From Micromonospora sp. R77 (GTDB lineage: Bacteria; Actinomycetota; Actinomycetes; Mycobacteriales; Micromonosporaceae), in contig NZ_JALDST010000001.1 of NCBI RefSeq assembly GCF_022747945.1, positions 2,294,001 through 2,358,000 on the forward strand: 64,000 nucleotides of DNA, in the 5' to 3' direction. Position 1 is the first letter of the stretch, and the number at the start of each line of letters is the position of its first letter. Below the pieces are notes generated by a model, which was not told where the DNA came from, did not search any database, and saw only the letters and a program-made list of their open reading frames with translations. Positions 7,579 through 17,062 of this stretch are shown here, piece after piece. Made by a program: the position numbers and the translations under genes.

Positions 7579-10442
7579 CGGTCACCGCTTCCCCGAGAGT
7601 TCTCGCCCACCAGGGCGAGGAACGCGTCCTCCAGGCGGCGCCTCGGCACCACCCGGTCCACCCCGATGCCGGCCCGTACCAGCTCCGCCACCACGTCGCT
7701 GCGTGGCGTGCCGTTGGTGTCCACCACCAGGCCGCCGTCGCCGTCGGGCAGCACCCGGACGCCGTGCAGCCGGTCCAGCACCGTCCGGGCGGCGTCCGGG
7801 TCGGAGACCTCGAAGAGCACGCTCGGCGACTCACCGACGATCTCCTCGACCGGGCCGGACGCCACGATCCGCCCCTTGTTCACCACCACCGCGTGGGTGC
7901 AGGTCTGCTCCACCTCGGCCAGCAGGTGGCTGGAGACCAGCACCGCCCGGCCGTCGGTGGCGTACCGCTGGAGCACCCGGCGCATCTCGGCGATCTGCGG
8001 CGGGTCCAGGCCGTCCGTCGGCTCGTCCAGCACCAGCAGCTCGGGCAGGCCGAGCATGGCCTGGGCGATGGCCAGCCGCTGGCGCATGCCGTGGCTGTAG
8101 TTCTTCGTCCGCCGGTGCACCGAGTCGCCCAGACCGGCAATCTCCAGCGCCTGGTCGAAGTGCGCGTCGTCCCAGGGCCGCCCGGTCGCCCGCCAGTACG
8201 CCTTCAGGTTGTCCAGCCCGGACAGGTGCGGCAGGAAGCCCGGCCCCTCCACCAGCGCGCCGATCCGGGACAGCACCGGCGAGCCCGGCACCAGCCGGTG
8301 CCCGAAGACATAGATCTCCCCGGCCGTCGGCTGGGTCAGCCCCATCAGCACCCGCAGCGTGGTGGTCTTGCCGGCGCCGTTCGGGCCGAGCAGGCCCACC
8401 ACCTGACCGGGGTGCACCTCGAAGTCCACGTTCGAGACGGCGACGAAGCCGTCGGCGTACTCCTTGCGGAGTTGGCGGACCGCGAGCGGGATGCCCGCGT
8501 ACTCCGGGTGCACGGAGCTGTCCTGGCGGCCACGCCGGCGGCGGGCGAGCAGGACGACCACGACGAGCCCGACCGCGATCGCGGCGAGCAGCCCGACCAG
8601 CACCCAGCGCCAGACGGTGGCGGTGGTGGGGATCGGCTCGCCGTCGACCGTCGGCACGGTCAGCGGCCCGGCGGCGGCGACCGTGTAGACGGCCGGCTCG
8701 GCGGGGCCGGCGTACGCCTGGTCGGCGGTGGCCACCACGATTCGCAGCCGGTGCCCGGCCTCGACCCGGCGGACGATCGCCGGCAGGGTCACCGTGACCG
8801 GCTGGGCGGCGTCGACGGTCCTCGGCAGGCCGGTCAGCCGGACCGGCGCGACCAGGCCGTCGGGGAGCGTGGCGGCGCCCTGCGGGTCGACGTCGTAGAG
8901 CTTGACGAAGAGCACCGCCTCGCCGGTCGCCGACGCGGCGCGGAGCCGGACCGTCGGGGAGCCCACCACGTCGACCGCGTCGTCCAGCGGCGCGGACTCG
9001 AAGCGGGCGTGCTGGCCGGGGATGTCGCCGGCCACCCCGTCGAGCAGCGAGCCGAGCGCCCCGGCGAAGGGCACCGACGAGATGGCCGCCGGGTTGCCGT
9101 TGGGCGGGTTCGCGATCGCCTGGCCCGGGCCGGTCACCTCGACCTCGCGCCGGGTGTCCCCGTCGACGCCGGGATAGTCGGCGGTGCGGTAGCCGGTGGC
9201 GACCAGGCCCCGGTCGAGCGCGTCGAAGCCGGCGATCCGGGAGAAGGTGAACCCGTCGCCGGGTGCCGGGCCGTCGCCCTTGACGTAGTGGTCGAGCCAC
9301 TGCGCGGTCAGGAACTTCACCCGGTCGGAGTCGGAGGTCGGGCCCGAGCCGCCGTCGTGGCCGCCGGTGAACCAGGCGACCCGCACCGGCGTACCGGCGG
9401 CGGCGATGCCCCGGGCGTTGGCGTCCGCCTCGGCGAGCGGGAAGAGGGTGTCGGCCTCCCCCTGCACCAGCAGGGTGGGCGCCTTGATCCGGTCCAGCAC
9501 GCCGGCCGGCGACGAACGGCGCAGCAGGTCCACCGCCGCCTGGTCGGCCCGTCCGGTGGTGGCGATCCGCAGGTAGGCGGCGCAGACGTCGGCGGCGAAC
9601 CGGCCGCAGGACGGGTCGGCGGCGCCACCGGGGGCGCGGCCGGAGCCGGTGCCGGGGCCCCCGCCGGGCCGGGGGCTGGGCGGGCCGGCCGACGCCGGGG
9701 CGCCCTCCGGCTGACCGGCCGTGCCGCCGGAGACGCCGGCCGGACCGGAGCCGGCGCTGCCGCCGCCCCCGAAGAAGATCCCGGCCCAGCCCTTCTTGAA
9801 CACGCCCTCGGTGGGCGGCTTCCCGGTGCTCTCCGGCAGGAAGGCCCGGGAGAGGTCGTTCCAGGTGATCATCGGGACGATCGCGTCGACCCGGGGGTCC
9901 TGGGCGGCGAGCAGCAGGGCCAGGCCACCGCCGTACGAGCCGCCGACCACACCGACCCGGGGGTCACCGGCGGCGTCGGTGCGGATGTCCGGGCGGGCGG
10001 CCAGCCGGTCGAGCAGGCGCTGGGCGTCCCGTACCTCGTAGTCGGGGTTGTCCAGGTGGATCTCGCCGCCGCTGCGGCCGAAGCCCCGGGCGGTCCAGGT
10101 CAGCACCGCGTAGCCGCGCTCGACCAGGTCCTCCGCGTCGGGACGGACCGACTCCTTGGTGCCGCCGAAGCCGTGCGCCAGCAGCACCGCGGGCACCTTG
10201 CGCGTGGCCGAGGCGTCCGCCGGCAGATAGAGCGTGGTGTCCAGGTCGACCGGCTGGTCGCCGGCCGGTCCGGAGCGCACGGTCACCGTCGCCGACTCGG
10301 TCCGGAAGACCGGCGGTCCGGACCGGGCCGCCCAGAACACGCCGGCGGCGGCCAGACCGAGCACGACCGCCGCGGCGACGACACGGCGTCGGCGGGTGGC
10401 GAGGGCACGCCGGACCCGCGCGGTCGGCAGCGGTGATCTCAT
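7575..10442 (-). CDS. Fusion of extracellular X-Pro-peptidase-like alpha/beta hydrolase with ABC transporter ATPase
   Basis: A 955-residue chimera. A membrane anchor at about residues 20-40 precedes an alpha/beta hydrolase of the CocE/X-prolyl dipeptidyl-peptidase type: oxyanion region AHGFGG, nucleophile elbow GGSYGGG, acid in GEADTLFP, histidine in GGHDGG. A Gly/Pro-rich insertion sits near residues 230-280 and a beta-rich C-terminal domain follows. A second membrane helix (about 605-630, TVWRWVLVGLL) leads to an ABC ATPase with GPNGAGKTT, signature YSHGMRQRLAIAQA, LLVLDEPTDGLDP and the switch histidine in VLVSSHLL. The predicted topology puts the hydrolase outside and the ATPase inside. 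ATG at 10442 (MRSPLPTARVRR) is chosen because it begins just before the basic residues of the anchor. Confidence 0.88.
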   Translation of the reverse strand: MRSPLPTARVRRALATRRRRVVAAAVVLGLAAAGVFWAARSGPPVFRTESATVTVRSGPAGDQPVDLDTTLYLPADASATRKVPAVLLAHGFGGTKESVRPDAEDLVERGYAVLTWTARGFGRSGGEIHLDNPDYEVRDAQRLLDRLAARPDIRTDAAGDPRVGVVGGSYGGGLALLLAAQDPRVDAIVPMITWNDLSRAFLPESTGKPPTEGVFKKGWAGIFFGGGGSAGSGPAGVSGGTAGQPEGAPASAGPPSPRPGGGPGTGSGRAPGGAADPSCGRFAADVCAAYLRIATTGRADQAAVDLLRRSSPAGVLDRIKAPTLLVQGEADTLFPLAEADANARGIAAAGTPVRVAWFTGGHDGGSGPTSDSDRVKFLTAQWLDHYVKGDGPAPGDGFTFSRIAGFDALDRGLVATGYRTADYPGVDGDTRREVEVTGPGQAIANPPNGNPAAISSVPFAGALGSLLDGVAGDIPGQHARFESAPLDDAVDVVGSPTVRLRAASATGEAVLFVKLYDVDPQGAATLPDGLVAPVRLTGLPRTVDAAQPVTVTLPAIVRRVEAGHRLRIVVATADQAYAGPAEPAVYTVAAAGPLTVPTVDGEPIPTTATVWRWVLVGLLAAIAVGLVVVVLLARRRRGRQDSSVHPEYAGIPLAVRQLRKEYADGFVAVSNVDFEVHPGQVVGLLGPNGAGKTTTLRVLMGLTQPTAGEIYVFGHRLVPGSPVLSRIGALVEGPGFLPHLSGLDNLKAYWRATGRPWDDAHFDQALEIAGLGDSVHRRTKNYSHGMRQRLAIAQAMLGLPELLVLDEPTDGLDPPQIAEMRRVLQRYATDGRAVLVSSHLLAEVEQTCTHAVVVNKGRIVASGPVEEIVGESPSVLFEVSDPDAARTVLDRLHGVRVLPDGDGGLVVDTNGTPRSDVVAELVRAGIGVDRVVPRRRLEDAFLALVGENSRGSGDR

Positions 10443-10817
10443 GGCGCACACGGTACGGCGCGGAACCTGAGCATTACCTGAGATCCGCCGTACGTCCGTC
10501 CGGTAGCGCCGATCGGTGTCCGAGTCCGATCGACCGCGCAGCGTCCAGCACATCCCAGCGGGATGAATTCGGATCACGTGAATTCACATCTACGTTCGCA
10601 AACCGTAATCGATGCCGCCATACGACTGCCCAACGGAACGCACGGTGCCGGCCCGGTGAACACCGTGTGACACCGCCCGAAGTGACGCGAAGCCGACTGA
10701 GCGACGGCGCTCCCACCGGCGCGCGGTTCGGTTAGTTTCCGGTCCGGTGTACGGGACCACCGCGGCGACCCCGCCCACCCACCCAGAATCCCCCGCCGTC
10801 GCCGGAGGAGACCGATC
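10443..10817. other. Divergent intergenic region between the hydrolase-ABC gene and the conservon-like operon
   Basis: About 375 bases carrying both promoters. It contains an inverted repeat TGAATTC-N9-GAATTCA at 10564-10586, a possible operator. A weak -10-like TTAGTTT lies near 10732 ahead of the plus-strand operon. No coding frame is convincing. Confidence 0.5.
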
Positions 10818-11983
10818 ATGACCGTCCCCGCGTCGCGGGCCAGTCGACGGCCCCGGCTGTCGGGCCGCGTCCTGCCGCTGCTGCTCGTGCTGGCCCTGGT
10901 CGCCCCGGTCGGGCTGCTCTTCACGCAGACGTACCGGCTGACCGGGGACGACCGGGAACTGGCCGGCCGGGAACGGCTCGGGGTGCGTTACCTGCGCGCC
11001 CTCGGCCCGGTGACCGACGCGCTGGTCGAGGCCCAGTCCACCACCGTCGGCGGCGGATCGGTCTCCCGCGGCGCGCTCACCGCCGCCGTCGAGCAGATGG
11101 CCACCGTGGACAGCGCCGTCGGCGACGAGCTGCGCAGCCACGAACGGTGGTCCGGGCTCCGGGCCAAGCTGGAGGCCCTGCCGGACCGGGCGATCACCGA
11201 CCCGGAGGCGGCCTTCGTCGCGTACGGGGAGGCCACCGACCTGCTGCTGCAGCTGTACCGGAAGGTGCGGGAGAGCTCCGGGCTGACCCGCGACCCACAG
11301 TCCGACTCGTTCTTCCTCCAGGACGCCATCACCGGGGACCTCCCCACCGCCACGGTGTACGCCGGCCGGCTCGTGGACATGTCCCGGCTGGCTCCCCGAC
11401 GCCCGGCCGCCGAACGGCCGAAGGCCCTCCTCCAGCTGGCCGAACTTCGGGTGGCCGCCCTCGTCCCGGCCACCGACCTGGTGGCTGACCTGCGGGCCGC
11501 GGTGGACAGCTCGGAGAGCACCGACCTGGGCGCCAACGTGCTGACCCCACTGGACACCTACCAGCGCTCGCTCGAGGCGTTCGGCGCGTACGGCACGCCG
11601 GCCGCCGGCACCGCGGCACCCGACCCGGCCGGGCTCTCCGCCAGCGGCGGCACCGCCCAGGCCGCCGCCAAGCAGCTGCGCGGCGTCATCTTCGACCAGC
11701 TCGACGCGCTGCTGGCCGAGCGCATCGACCGGCTCGACCGGGACCGCTGGGTGGCCGTGGCCGCCGTGGGAGCCGCCGCGCTGCTGCTGGCGGTGCTGGT
11801 CTGGACGTTGCTCGCGGCCCTGGGCCGGCCCGCCGGGCCGAGCAGGAACGGCGGGAGCGGCAGGACGCCGACACGCTGCCCGACCCGTGGCAGCCGCCCG
11901 CCGAGCCGCGCCAGCTCCAGCCGGTCGGCCCGGTCCGCGGCACCGAGCCGGAACGGTGGGGACCCTTCGATGCTGCTCGGTAG
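10818..11983 (+). CDS. Two-helix membrane sensor protein preceding CvnA-like kinase (apparent frameshift)
   Basis: Starts MTVPASRASRRPRLSG with a membrane helix at about residues 17-36, an extracellular helical domain of about 270 residues opening GRERLGVRYLRALG (similar in style to four-helix-bundle chemoreceptor sensor domains), and a second helix VAVAAVGAAALLLAVLVW. After about base 11835 the plausible frame shifts by one base: the alternative frame gives a charged tail EQERRERQDADTLPDPWQ ending at TAG 11983, which overlaps the next start by 14 bp. In the given sequence the original frame instead runs on into the kinase. One base added near 11830-11840 restores a 388-residue protein. Function is inferred as signal input to the kinase. 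Confidence 0.7.
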
Positions 11984-14695
11984 GCTGCGGATCCGGGGCA
12001 AGCTCGCCCTGCTCGTGATCATCCCGCTGGTGAGCATGGTGGGGCTCGCCGTACCGGTCGTCCTCGGCCGGGTGGCCGCCGCGCAGCGGGCCGGCGACAC
12101 CGCCGCCACCGTCCGGGTCGCCAGCCGGATCGGCAGCCTCGTGCAGGACCTCCAGCAGGAACGGCTGCTCTCGGTGGGGCTGCTGCTGGGCCGGGTGAGC
12201 CGTACCGAGCTGATCCAGAAGTCGGCGACGGTGGACGACCAGGTCGCCGACCTGCGCGCCGAGTCGCTCCCCGGCCGGGTCGCGGCGGCCCTCGACGGCG
12301 TACGCAAACTGGCCGACCTGCGTACCGCCGTGCTCGCCGGGAAGGCCACCCCGGAGCAGATCCTGGCGGCCTTCGGGCCGGTCGACACGGCGCTGATCGA
12401 GGCGCTGCGGCTGCCGTTCCAGGTGGACACCGACACCTCCGCCGGGCGGCAGGTGCTGGCGCTGGACGCGCTGCTGCGCGCCGACGAGGGGCTGAGCGCC
12501 TGCGCCACCCTGATCGTGCTGGTCAAGGCGACGGGCGACCCGAAGGTCTCGGCGGCCTACATCGCCTGCATGTCCGCGCTCCAGGTGGACAACCTGCGGT
12601 TCCGTGGCCTGATCACCCGCGAGCAGTACCAGCTCGCCATGCTGGACGACGCGGCGGTGGCCGCCCGGACCTCGCCCACCTTCCTGGTCGACAGCGTCCG
12701 GGACCCGGTCGCCGCGATCGCCGCCGTGCCGCTGGACGCGCTCTTCCCGTCCGTCCGCTCGATGATCACGCTCGGTCAGTTCGTGGAGAAGAAGGTCGTC
12801 GCGGACGTCATCGCCGAGACCACCGCCGACCAGCGGCGGGCGCTCACCGTCGCCTGGCTGGTGGGCCTGGCCGCCGCCCTGGTCCTGCTGGTCGTGGTGC
12901 TGCTCAGCATGGCCGTCGCCCGGACGGTGGCCCGCCCGCTGACCCGGCTCACCCGCTCCGCCGACCGGGTCGCCCGGGTCGCCGAGGCCGAACTGGTCCG
13001 GGTCGCCGACGACGAGTCCGAGTCCGTCCAGCCGGTCCGCCTCGACCCGGTCGACGTCCGGGCCCGGGACGAGATCGGCGACCTGGCGCGGGCCTTCGAA
13101 CGGGTGCAGAGCACCGCCGCCCGGCTGGTCGAACGGCAGGTCGCCGGCCGGCGCAACGTGGCGCAGATGTTCGGCCACGTCGGCCGCCGTACGCAGAACC
13201 TGGTCGGCCGGCAGATCGCCCTGATCGACCGGCTGGAACGGCAGGAGACCGACCCGGGCCGGCTGGAGCACCTGTACCGCCTCGACCACATCTCCAGCCG
13301 GCTGCGCCGCAACGCCGGGAGCCTGGTCGTCCTCTCCGGGTCGGCCGGCACCGACGGCCACGTCGCACCGGTGCCGCTGGCCGACGTGGTGCGGCTGGCG
13401 CTCGGCGAGATCGAGGACTACACCCGGGTCGACGTGCAGGTCCCGCCCGGCGTGTCGGCCGCGCCGGCCACCGTCGGCGACCTGGTGCTGGCGCTCGCCG
13501 AGCTGATGGAGAACGCCACCGTCTCCTCCCCGCCGCACACCCGGGTGGTGGTGGCCGGCGAGCTGACCGACGGAGGCGCCCGGCTGACCGTGGTCGACCG
13601 GGGCATCGGCATGACCGCCGAACGCCTCGCCGAGGAGAACGCCCGGCTGACCCGGCGGGAACGACTCGACCTGGCCCCGACCGAGGTGCTCGGCCTCTTC
13701 GTGGTCGGGCGGCTGGCCCGCCGGCACGGCTGGAAGGTGGACCTCGTACCGACCGCCGGTGGCGGGGTGACCGCCCGGCTGGAGATCCCCCGGGCGCTGC
13801 TGGTGATCCGCCGGCCGGAGCGGGCCGGGGTCACGGTGGCGCGGGCCGCCGTACCGGCCCGGGACCGGCGGTCGCCGGAACACCGGGGGCCGAGCGCCGC
13901 CCCGGTCGACGGGCGGAGCGCGCTCGCCGCGCCGACGGAGGACCGGCGGCCGGCCGCTGCGGAGCTGGCCCTGCCCGGCTTCGACCCGGCGCTGCTGAGC
14001 CGGGCCACCCGCAGCATGGCGGCGGGCGAGCCGTGGAACGCCTTCGGCACCACCGATGCGGTCGATGCCACCGCGACGGACGCCCCGGCCGCGCGGACCG
14101 GGACCGACCAGCCGCAGCAGCCGGTGGCCGGGCCGCCCTGCTCGCCGCCGGGCCGCCCGCCGCGCCGGCCACCGGGGTACGACCGCTGATCCGGCAGCGG
14201 GTGCCGGGCGCGAGCCTGCCGCGGACCGGCCCGGTGGGCCGGCCGGTCGACGTCCCGCCGGCCGACCCGGCGGCCGTCCGCGCGCTGGTCGAGGAGTTCC
14301 AGTCCGGCATCCTCCGGGCGGAACGCACCCGGCCGAGCACCACCGGGCCGATCCGGACGGACGTCCCGGAACCGATCCGGGCCGACGTCCCCGAAGCGAT
14401 CCGGGCGGACGCCGCCGAAGCTTTCCGGGCGGCCACGACCGAACCGACCCGGGCCGGCGTCGTCGGGCCGGACCCGGCGGGACCGGTGGAGCCCACGCCC
14501 GAGCGACCGCGGCTCAGTCGGCGGGTCCCCGGGGCGAACCTCACCGTCACCGCACCGCACGCACCACCGCCCAGCCCGCACCCCGGCGACCCGGCCGAGG
14601 TACGCGACCTCATCACCCAGTTCGAGGCGGGCGTCGCCCGTGCTCTGCGCGAAGTCAGTCCAGACCGCCGCAACGAAGAGGGATCATCACGGTGA
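11970..14695 (+). CDS. Nitrate/nitrite-sensor-type histidine kinase, CvnA-like (apparent frameshift near the 3' end)
   Basis: Begins MLLGRLRIRGKLALLVIIPL. Domains in order: membrane helix, helical nitrate/nitrite-sensing (NIT)-type region with VQDLQQERLLSVGLLLG, second membrane helix near residue 300, HAMP-like ARTVARPLTRLTRSADRV, a dimerisation region with LDHISSRLRRNAGSL, and an HATPase_c domain with N-box ELMENATVSSPP and DRGIGM. The C-terminal tail with repeated RVPGA motifs and DLITQFEAGVARAL is read only in another frame: a base appears to be missing around 14100-14140, without which the frame stops at 14189. Repaired length is about 908 residues. By analogy with Streptomyces conservons it should form a membrane complex with the next three products. 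Confidence 0.8.
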
Positions 14696-15152
14696 CCAGC
14701 CCTTTCCTGCACGACAACGTCGACAGCCACCCCGGCGAGCTCAGCCCGGAGGCCCGCACCTTCAACTGGCTGCTCGACTCGTTCACCTCCAGCACCGCGG
14801 GGTGATGGAGGCGATCGCGGTCTCCTCGGACGGCCTGCTGATGGCCATGTCCGCGATCAAGGACCGCTCCAACGCGGAACGGCTCGCCGCCGTGGTGTCC
14901 GGGATGACCAGCCTGGCCGGCGGCGCCGCCAGCTGGTACGCCCTCGGCGGCCTGAACCGGGTGATCGTCGACATGGCCGAGGGCTACCTGCTGATCAGCG
15001 CGATCAGCAGCGGCTCGGTGCTCGGCGTCGTCGCGGACCGGTCCGCCAACCTCGGCACCGTCGCGTACGAGATGACGCTCTTCGCCGGGCGGGCCGGTGG
15101 CGCGCTGACCCCGCGCCTCATCGCCGAGCTGAAGAACGCCGTTCAGCAATGA
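14692..15152 (+). CDS. Roadblock/LC7 domain protein, CvnB-like (apparent frameshift)
   Basis: The GTG start overlaps the kinase stop (GTGA at 14692-14695). The N-terminus reads TSPFLHDNVDSHPGELSPE, and the main domain VMEAIAVSSDGLLMAMSAIKD continues through GGLNRVIVDMAEGYLLISAIS. A G is apparently missing in the GGGG run at 14799-14802: as given the frame stops at TGA just after STAG, while the correct continuation GVMEAIAV sits in the next frame. Repaired length is 153 residues. Roadblock proteins of conservons bind the adjacent small GTPase and probably regulate its nucleotide state. Confidence 0.8.
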
Positions 15153-15621
15153 CCCCCGAGGTCGCCGGCGAGGAACCGGATCCGGACCCCGCCGTCCGGA
15201 TCCGGCCCTACCTGCGGTCGTCCCCGCCGGCCCGCCCCCGCCGGCGGAGCCGGGAGGGGTCGACACCGGCCCGGACCGGCCGGCCAGCCCGCGACCGTTC
15301 GTGCTGACCGCCGGGCGGACGACCGGAGCCGACCCGGCGATCGGCCTGGAGACCCAGGTGACCGCCCGCCCGGAGACCGGCTCGTGGGCGGTGTCGTCCC
15401 GGCTCGCCCCCGAACTCCAGGCGATCGTCGCGCTCTGCGGCGAGCCGATCTCGGTCGCCGAGATCTCCGCCCGGATGCGGATGCACTTCGGCGTGACCCG
15501 GGTCCTGGTCGGCGACCTGCGCGCCGCCGGCCACCTCGACGTGCACGTCGGCGGTACCGAGGACGTCTTCGACCCGGCCCTCATCCTGCGACTGATTGAT
15601 GGACTCCGTGCGATCTCCTGA
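15149..15621 (+). CDS. DUF742 domain protein, CvnC-like (apparent frameshift)
   Basis: ATG overlaps the CvnB-like stop (ATGA, 15149-15152). The N-terminus DPAVRIRPYL is in one frame and the rest, PRPFVLTAGRTTGADP onward through a winged-helix-like region with EPISVAEISARMRMHFGV and VGDLRAAGHLDVH, is in another. One base appears missing near 15213-15217; the repaired product has 157 residues. DUF742 proteins are constant members of conservon operons and have a winged-helix fold. Order and overlaps match the cvnABCD layout. Confidence 0.78.
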
Positions 15622-16385
15622 ATGGCCCGTCCCGTCGGCGGGCGGGCTCGCCGCCAACAGCGCCGCCGCCCGCTACGGCACCCCGGCCGGTCCCGGTTCC
15701 GCTCGGCCGGCCGGTGCCGCCACCGCCCGCGCCGGCACCACCCGGGCCCGCACCCACCTCCGCGCCGCCGCCGTACCGGCCGCCGGGCGGGTCCGCGCCG
15801 GCGGTCACGGGCACCCCGGCCAGGACGGCGCCGATCCCGGTGAAGATCCTCATCGCCGGCGGGTTCGGGGTGGGCAAGACCACCACGGTGGGCGCGATCT
15901 CCGAGATCGCCCCGCTGACCACCGAGGCCGAGATGACCAGCGCCGGGATCGGCGTCGACGACCCGGGCGTACGGTCGACCAAGACCACCACCACGGTGGC
16001 GATGGACTTCGGCTGCGTGACCATCGACCGCAGCCTGAAGCTCTATCTCTTCGGCACCCCCGGCCAGACGCGGTTCGGGTTCATGTGGGAGGACCTGGCC
16101 CGGGGCGCGCTCGGGGCACTGGTGGTGGCGGACAGCGCCCGGCTCGACGACTGCTTCCCGGCGATCGACTTCTTCGAGCGGGCCGGGTTGCCCTTCGTGG
16201 TGGGGGTGAACGCCTTCGACGGGCGGCTGGCGCACGACCTGGCGTCGGTCCGTTGGGCGCTGGCCATCGGTGACCACGTACCGGTGGTGCAGTTCGACGC
16301 ACGGGAACGGCTCTCCGTCCGGGACGCCCTGCTGGTCGTCCTGGACCGCGCGCTGGAACGGGCGACCCGGGAGCGGGACGCCTGA
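15599..16385 (+). CDS. Ras-like small GTPase, CvnD-like (apparent frameshift in N-terminal linker)
   Basis: The GTPase core is intact: P-loop GGFGVGKTT, GTPGQTRF as the G3 region, and GVNAFDG in the G4 position. The family is the ATP/GTP-binding partner of conservons. The start MDSVRSPEWPVPS at 15599 overlaps the DUF742 gene by 23 bp, the usual arrangement. A Pro-rich linker (PPPPAPAPPGPAP) then appears in a different frame; here one extra base seems present at about 15685-15690, and removing it gives 261 residues. The insertion falls in a disordered linker, so the gene could also start downstream at GTG 15714. Confidence 0.82.
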
Positions 16386-16423
16386 TCGACGGCTCGACCC
16401 GCTTGCCGGAAGAGGGGGACGTG

Positions 16424-16996
16424 ATGAGAGGTGATCTGGACGAGACACTGGCCCGGATGGCCCGCCGGGAGGAGGCGCTGCGGCGCCGGGCGGGCACTCC
16501 GGACGACGAGGCCGACGGGATCGCACCGGCCCGGCCCGCCGGTGGGGCGGGGACGTACCGGTCGCGGGACGGGCGTGAGCCGGTCACCCGGGAGCCGGAC
16601 GGGCGGCAGCCCGTCGCCCGGGAGACGGACGGCAGGCAGCCCGTCGCCCGGGAGCCGGAGGCCGGCCGACCGCTCGCCGGGCAGCCGGTCGCCCGCGACC
16701 CGGTGGAGGAGGTCGCCGAGGCGGTCCGCCGGGTGGTCGCCGCGCATCCCGGGCTGGCCGTCACCCTACGGGTGGAGCACGACGGGCGGGCGTACCCCCT
16801 GCGGGTGTCCTGGGCCGGGCCGGACGTGACGGTCGGCGCGGAGGCCGTGGCGAAGCCGCCGCCCGCCTGGCCGATGTCGGTGAAGACCGTGTCGGCGCCC
16901 GGCCAGGACGGGCCCGGCGCGGACCCGGCCGCCCGGCTCGCCGAGCTGATCCGGCGCGACCCGTCGCTGCTCGCGGACCCCGGTCCGCTGCCCTGA
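16424..16996 (+). CDS. Uncharacterised protein of the conservon-AAA block
   Basis: A 190-residue soluble protein, not recognised. The N-terminal half is polar and carries imperfect repeats related to DGRQPVAREP (about residues 45-85). The C-terminal half is more ordered: VEEVAEAVRRVVAAHPGLAVTLRVEHDGRAYPLRVSW, then AARLAELIRRDPSLL. ATG at 16424 has AGAGGGGG six bases upstream and is preferred over an in-frame ATG at 16403. It sits 38 bp after the GTPase gene and 66 bp before the AAA ATPase, so it is probably in the same transcript. Confidence 0.7.
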   Translation: MRGDLDETLARMARREEALRRRAGTPDDEADGIAPARPAGGAGTYRSRDGREPVTREPDGRQPVARETDGRQPVAREPEAGRPLAGQPVARDPVEEVAEAVRRVVAAHPGLAVTLRVEHDGRAYPLRVSWAGPDVTVGAEAVAKPPPAWPMSVKTVSAPGQDGPGADPAARLAELIRRDPSLLADPGPLP

Positions 16997-17062
16997 CCGG
17001 GCGCGCGTCCGCCCGCGCCGCCGCCCGCGCGACCGGGGGCCGGCGGCGGCTACTGTCGGGCG

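Noticed and set aside
7764..10436. An 890-residue open frame antisense to the hydrolase-ABC fusion
   Set aside because: No recognisable motif and skewed composition; the sense strand has two full enzyme domains.
10590..13883. A 1097-residue open frame antisense to the sensor kinase genes
   Set aside because: Gln/Gly/His/Arg-rich composition typical of antisense frames in high-GC DNA; the plus strand encodes clear kinase domains.
10818..14189. A single 1123-residue sensor-kinase fusion
   Set aside because: The frame is open as given, but the stretch after 11840 has Ser/Arg/Pro/Gly composition without acidic residues, while the neighbouring frame gives a normal charged tail ending just over the next start codon. 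The 3' end also switches frame near 14120. Two genes with indels fit better.
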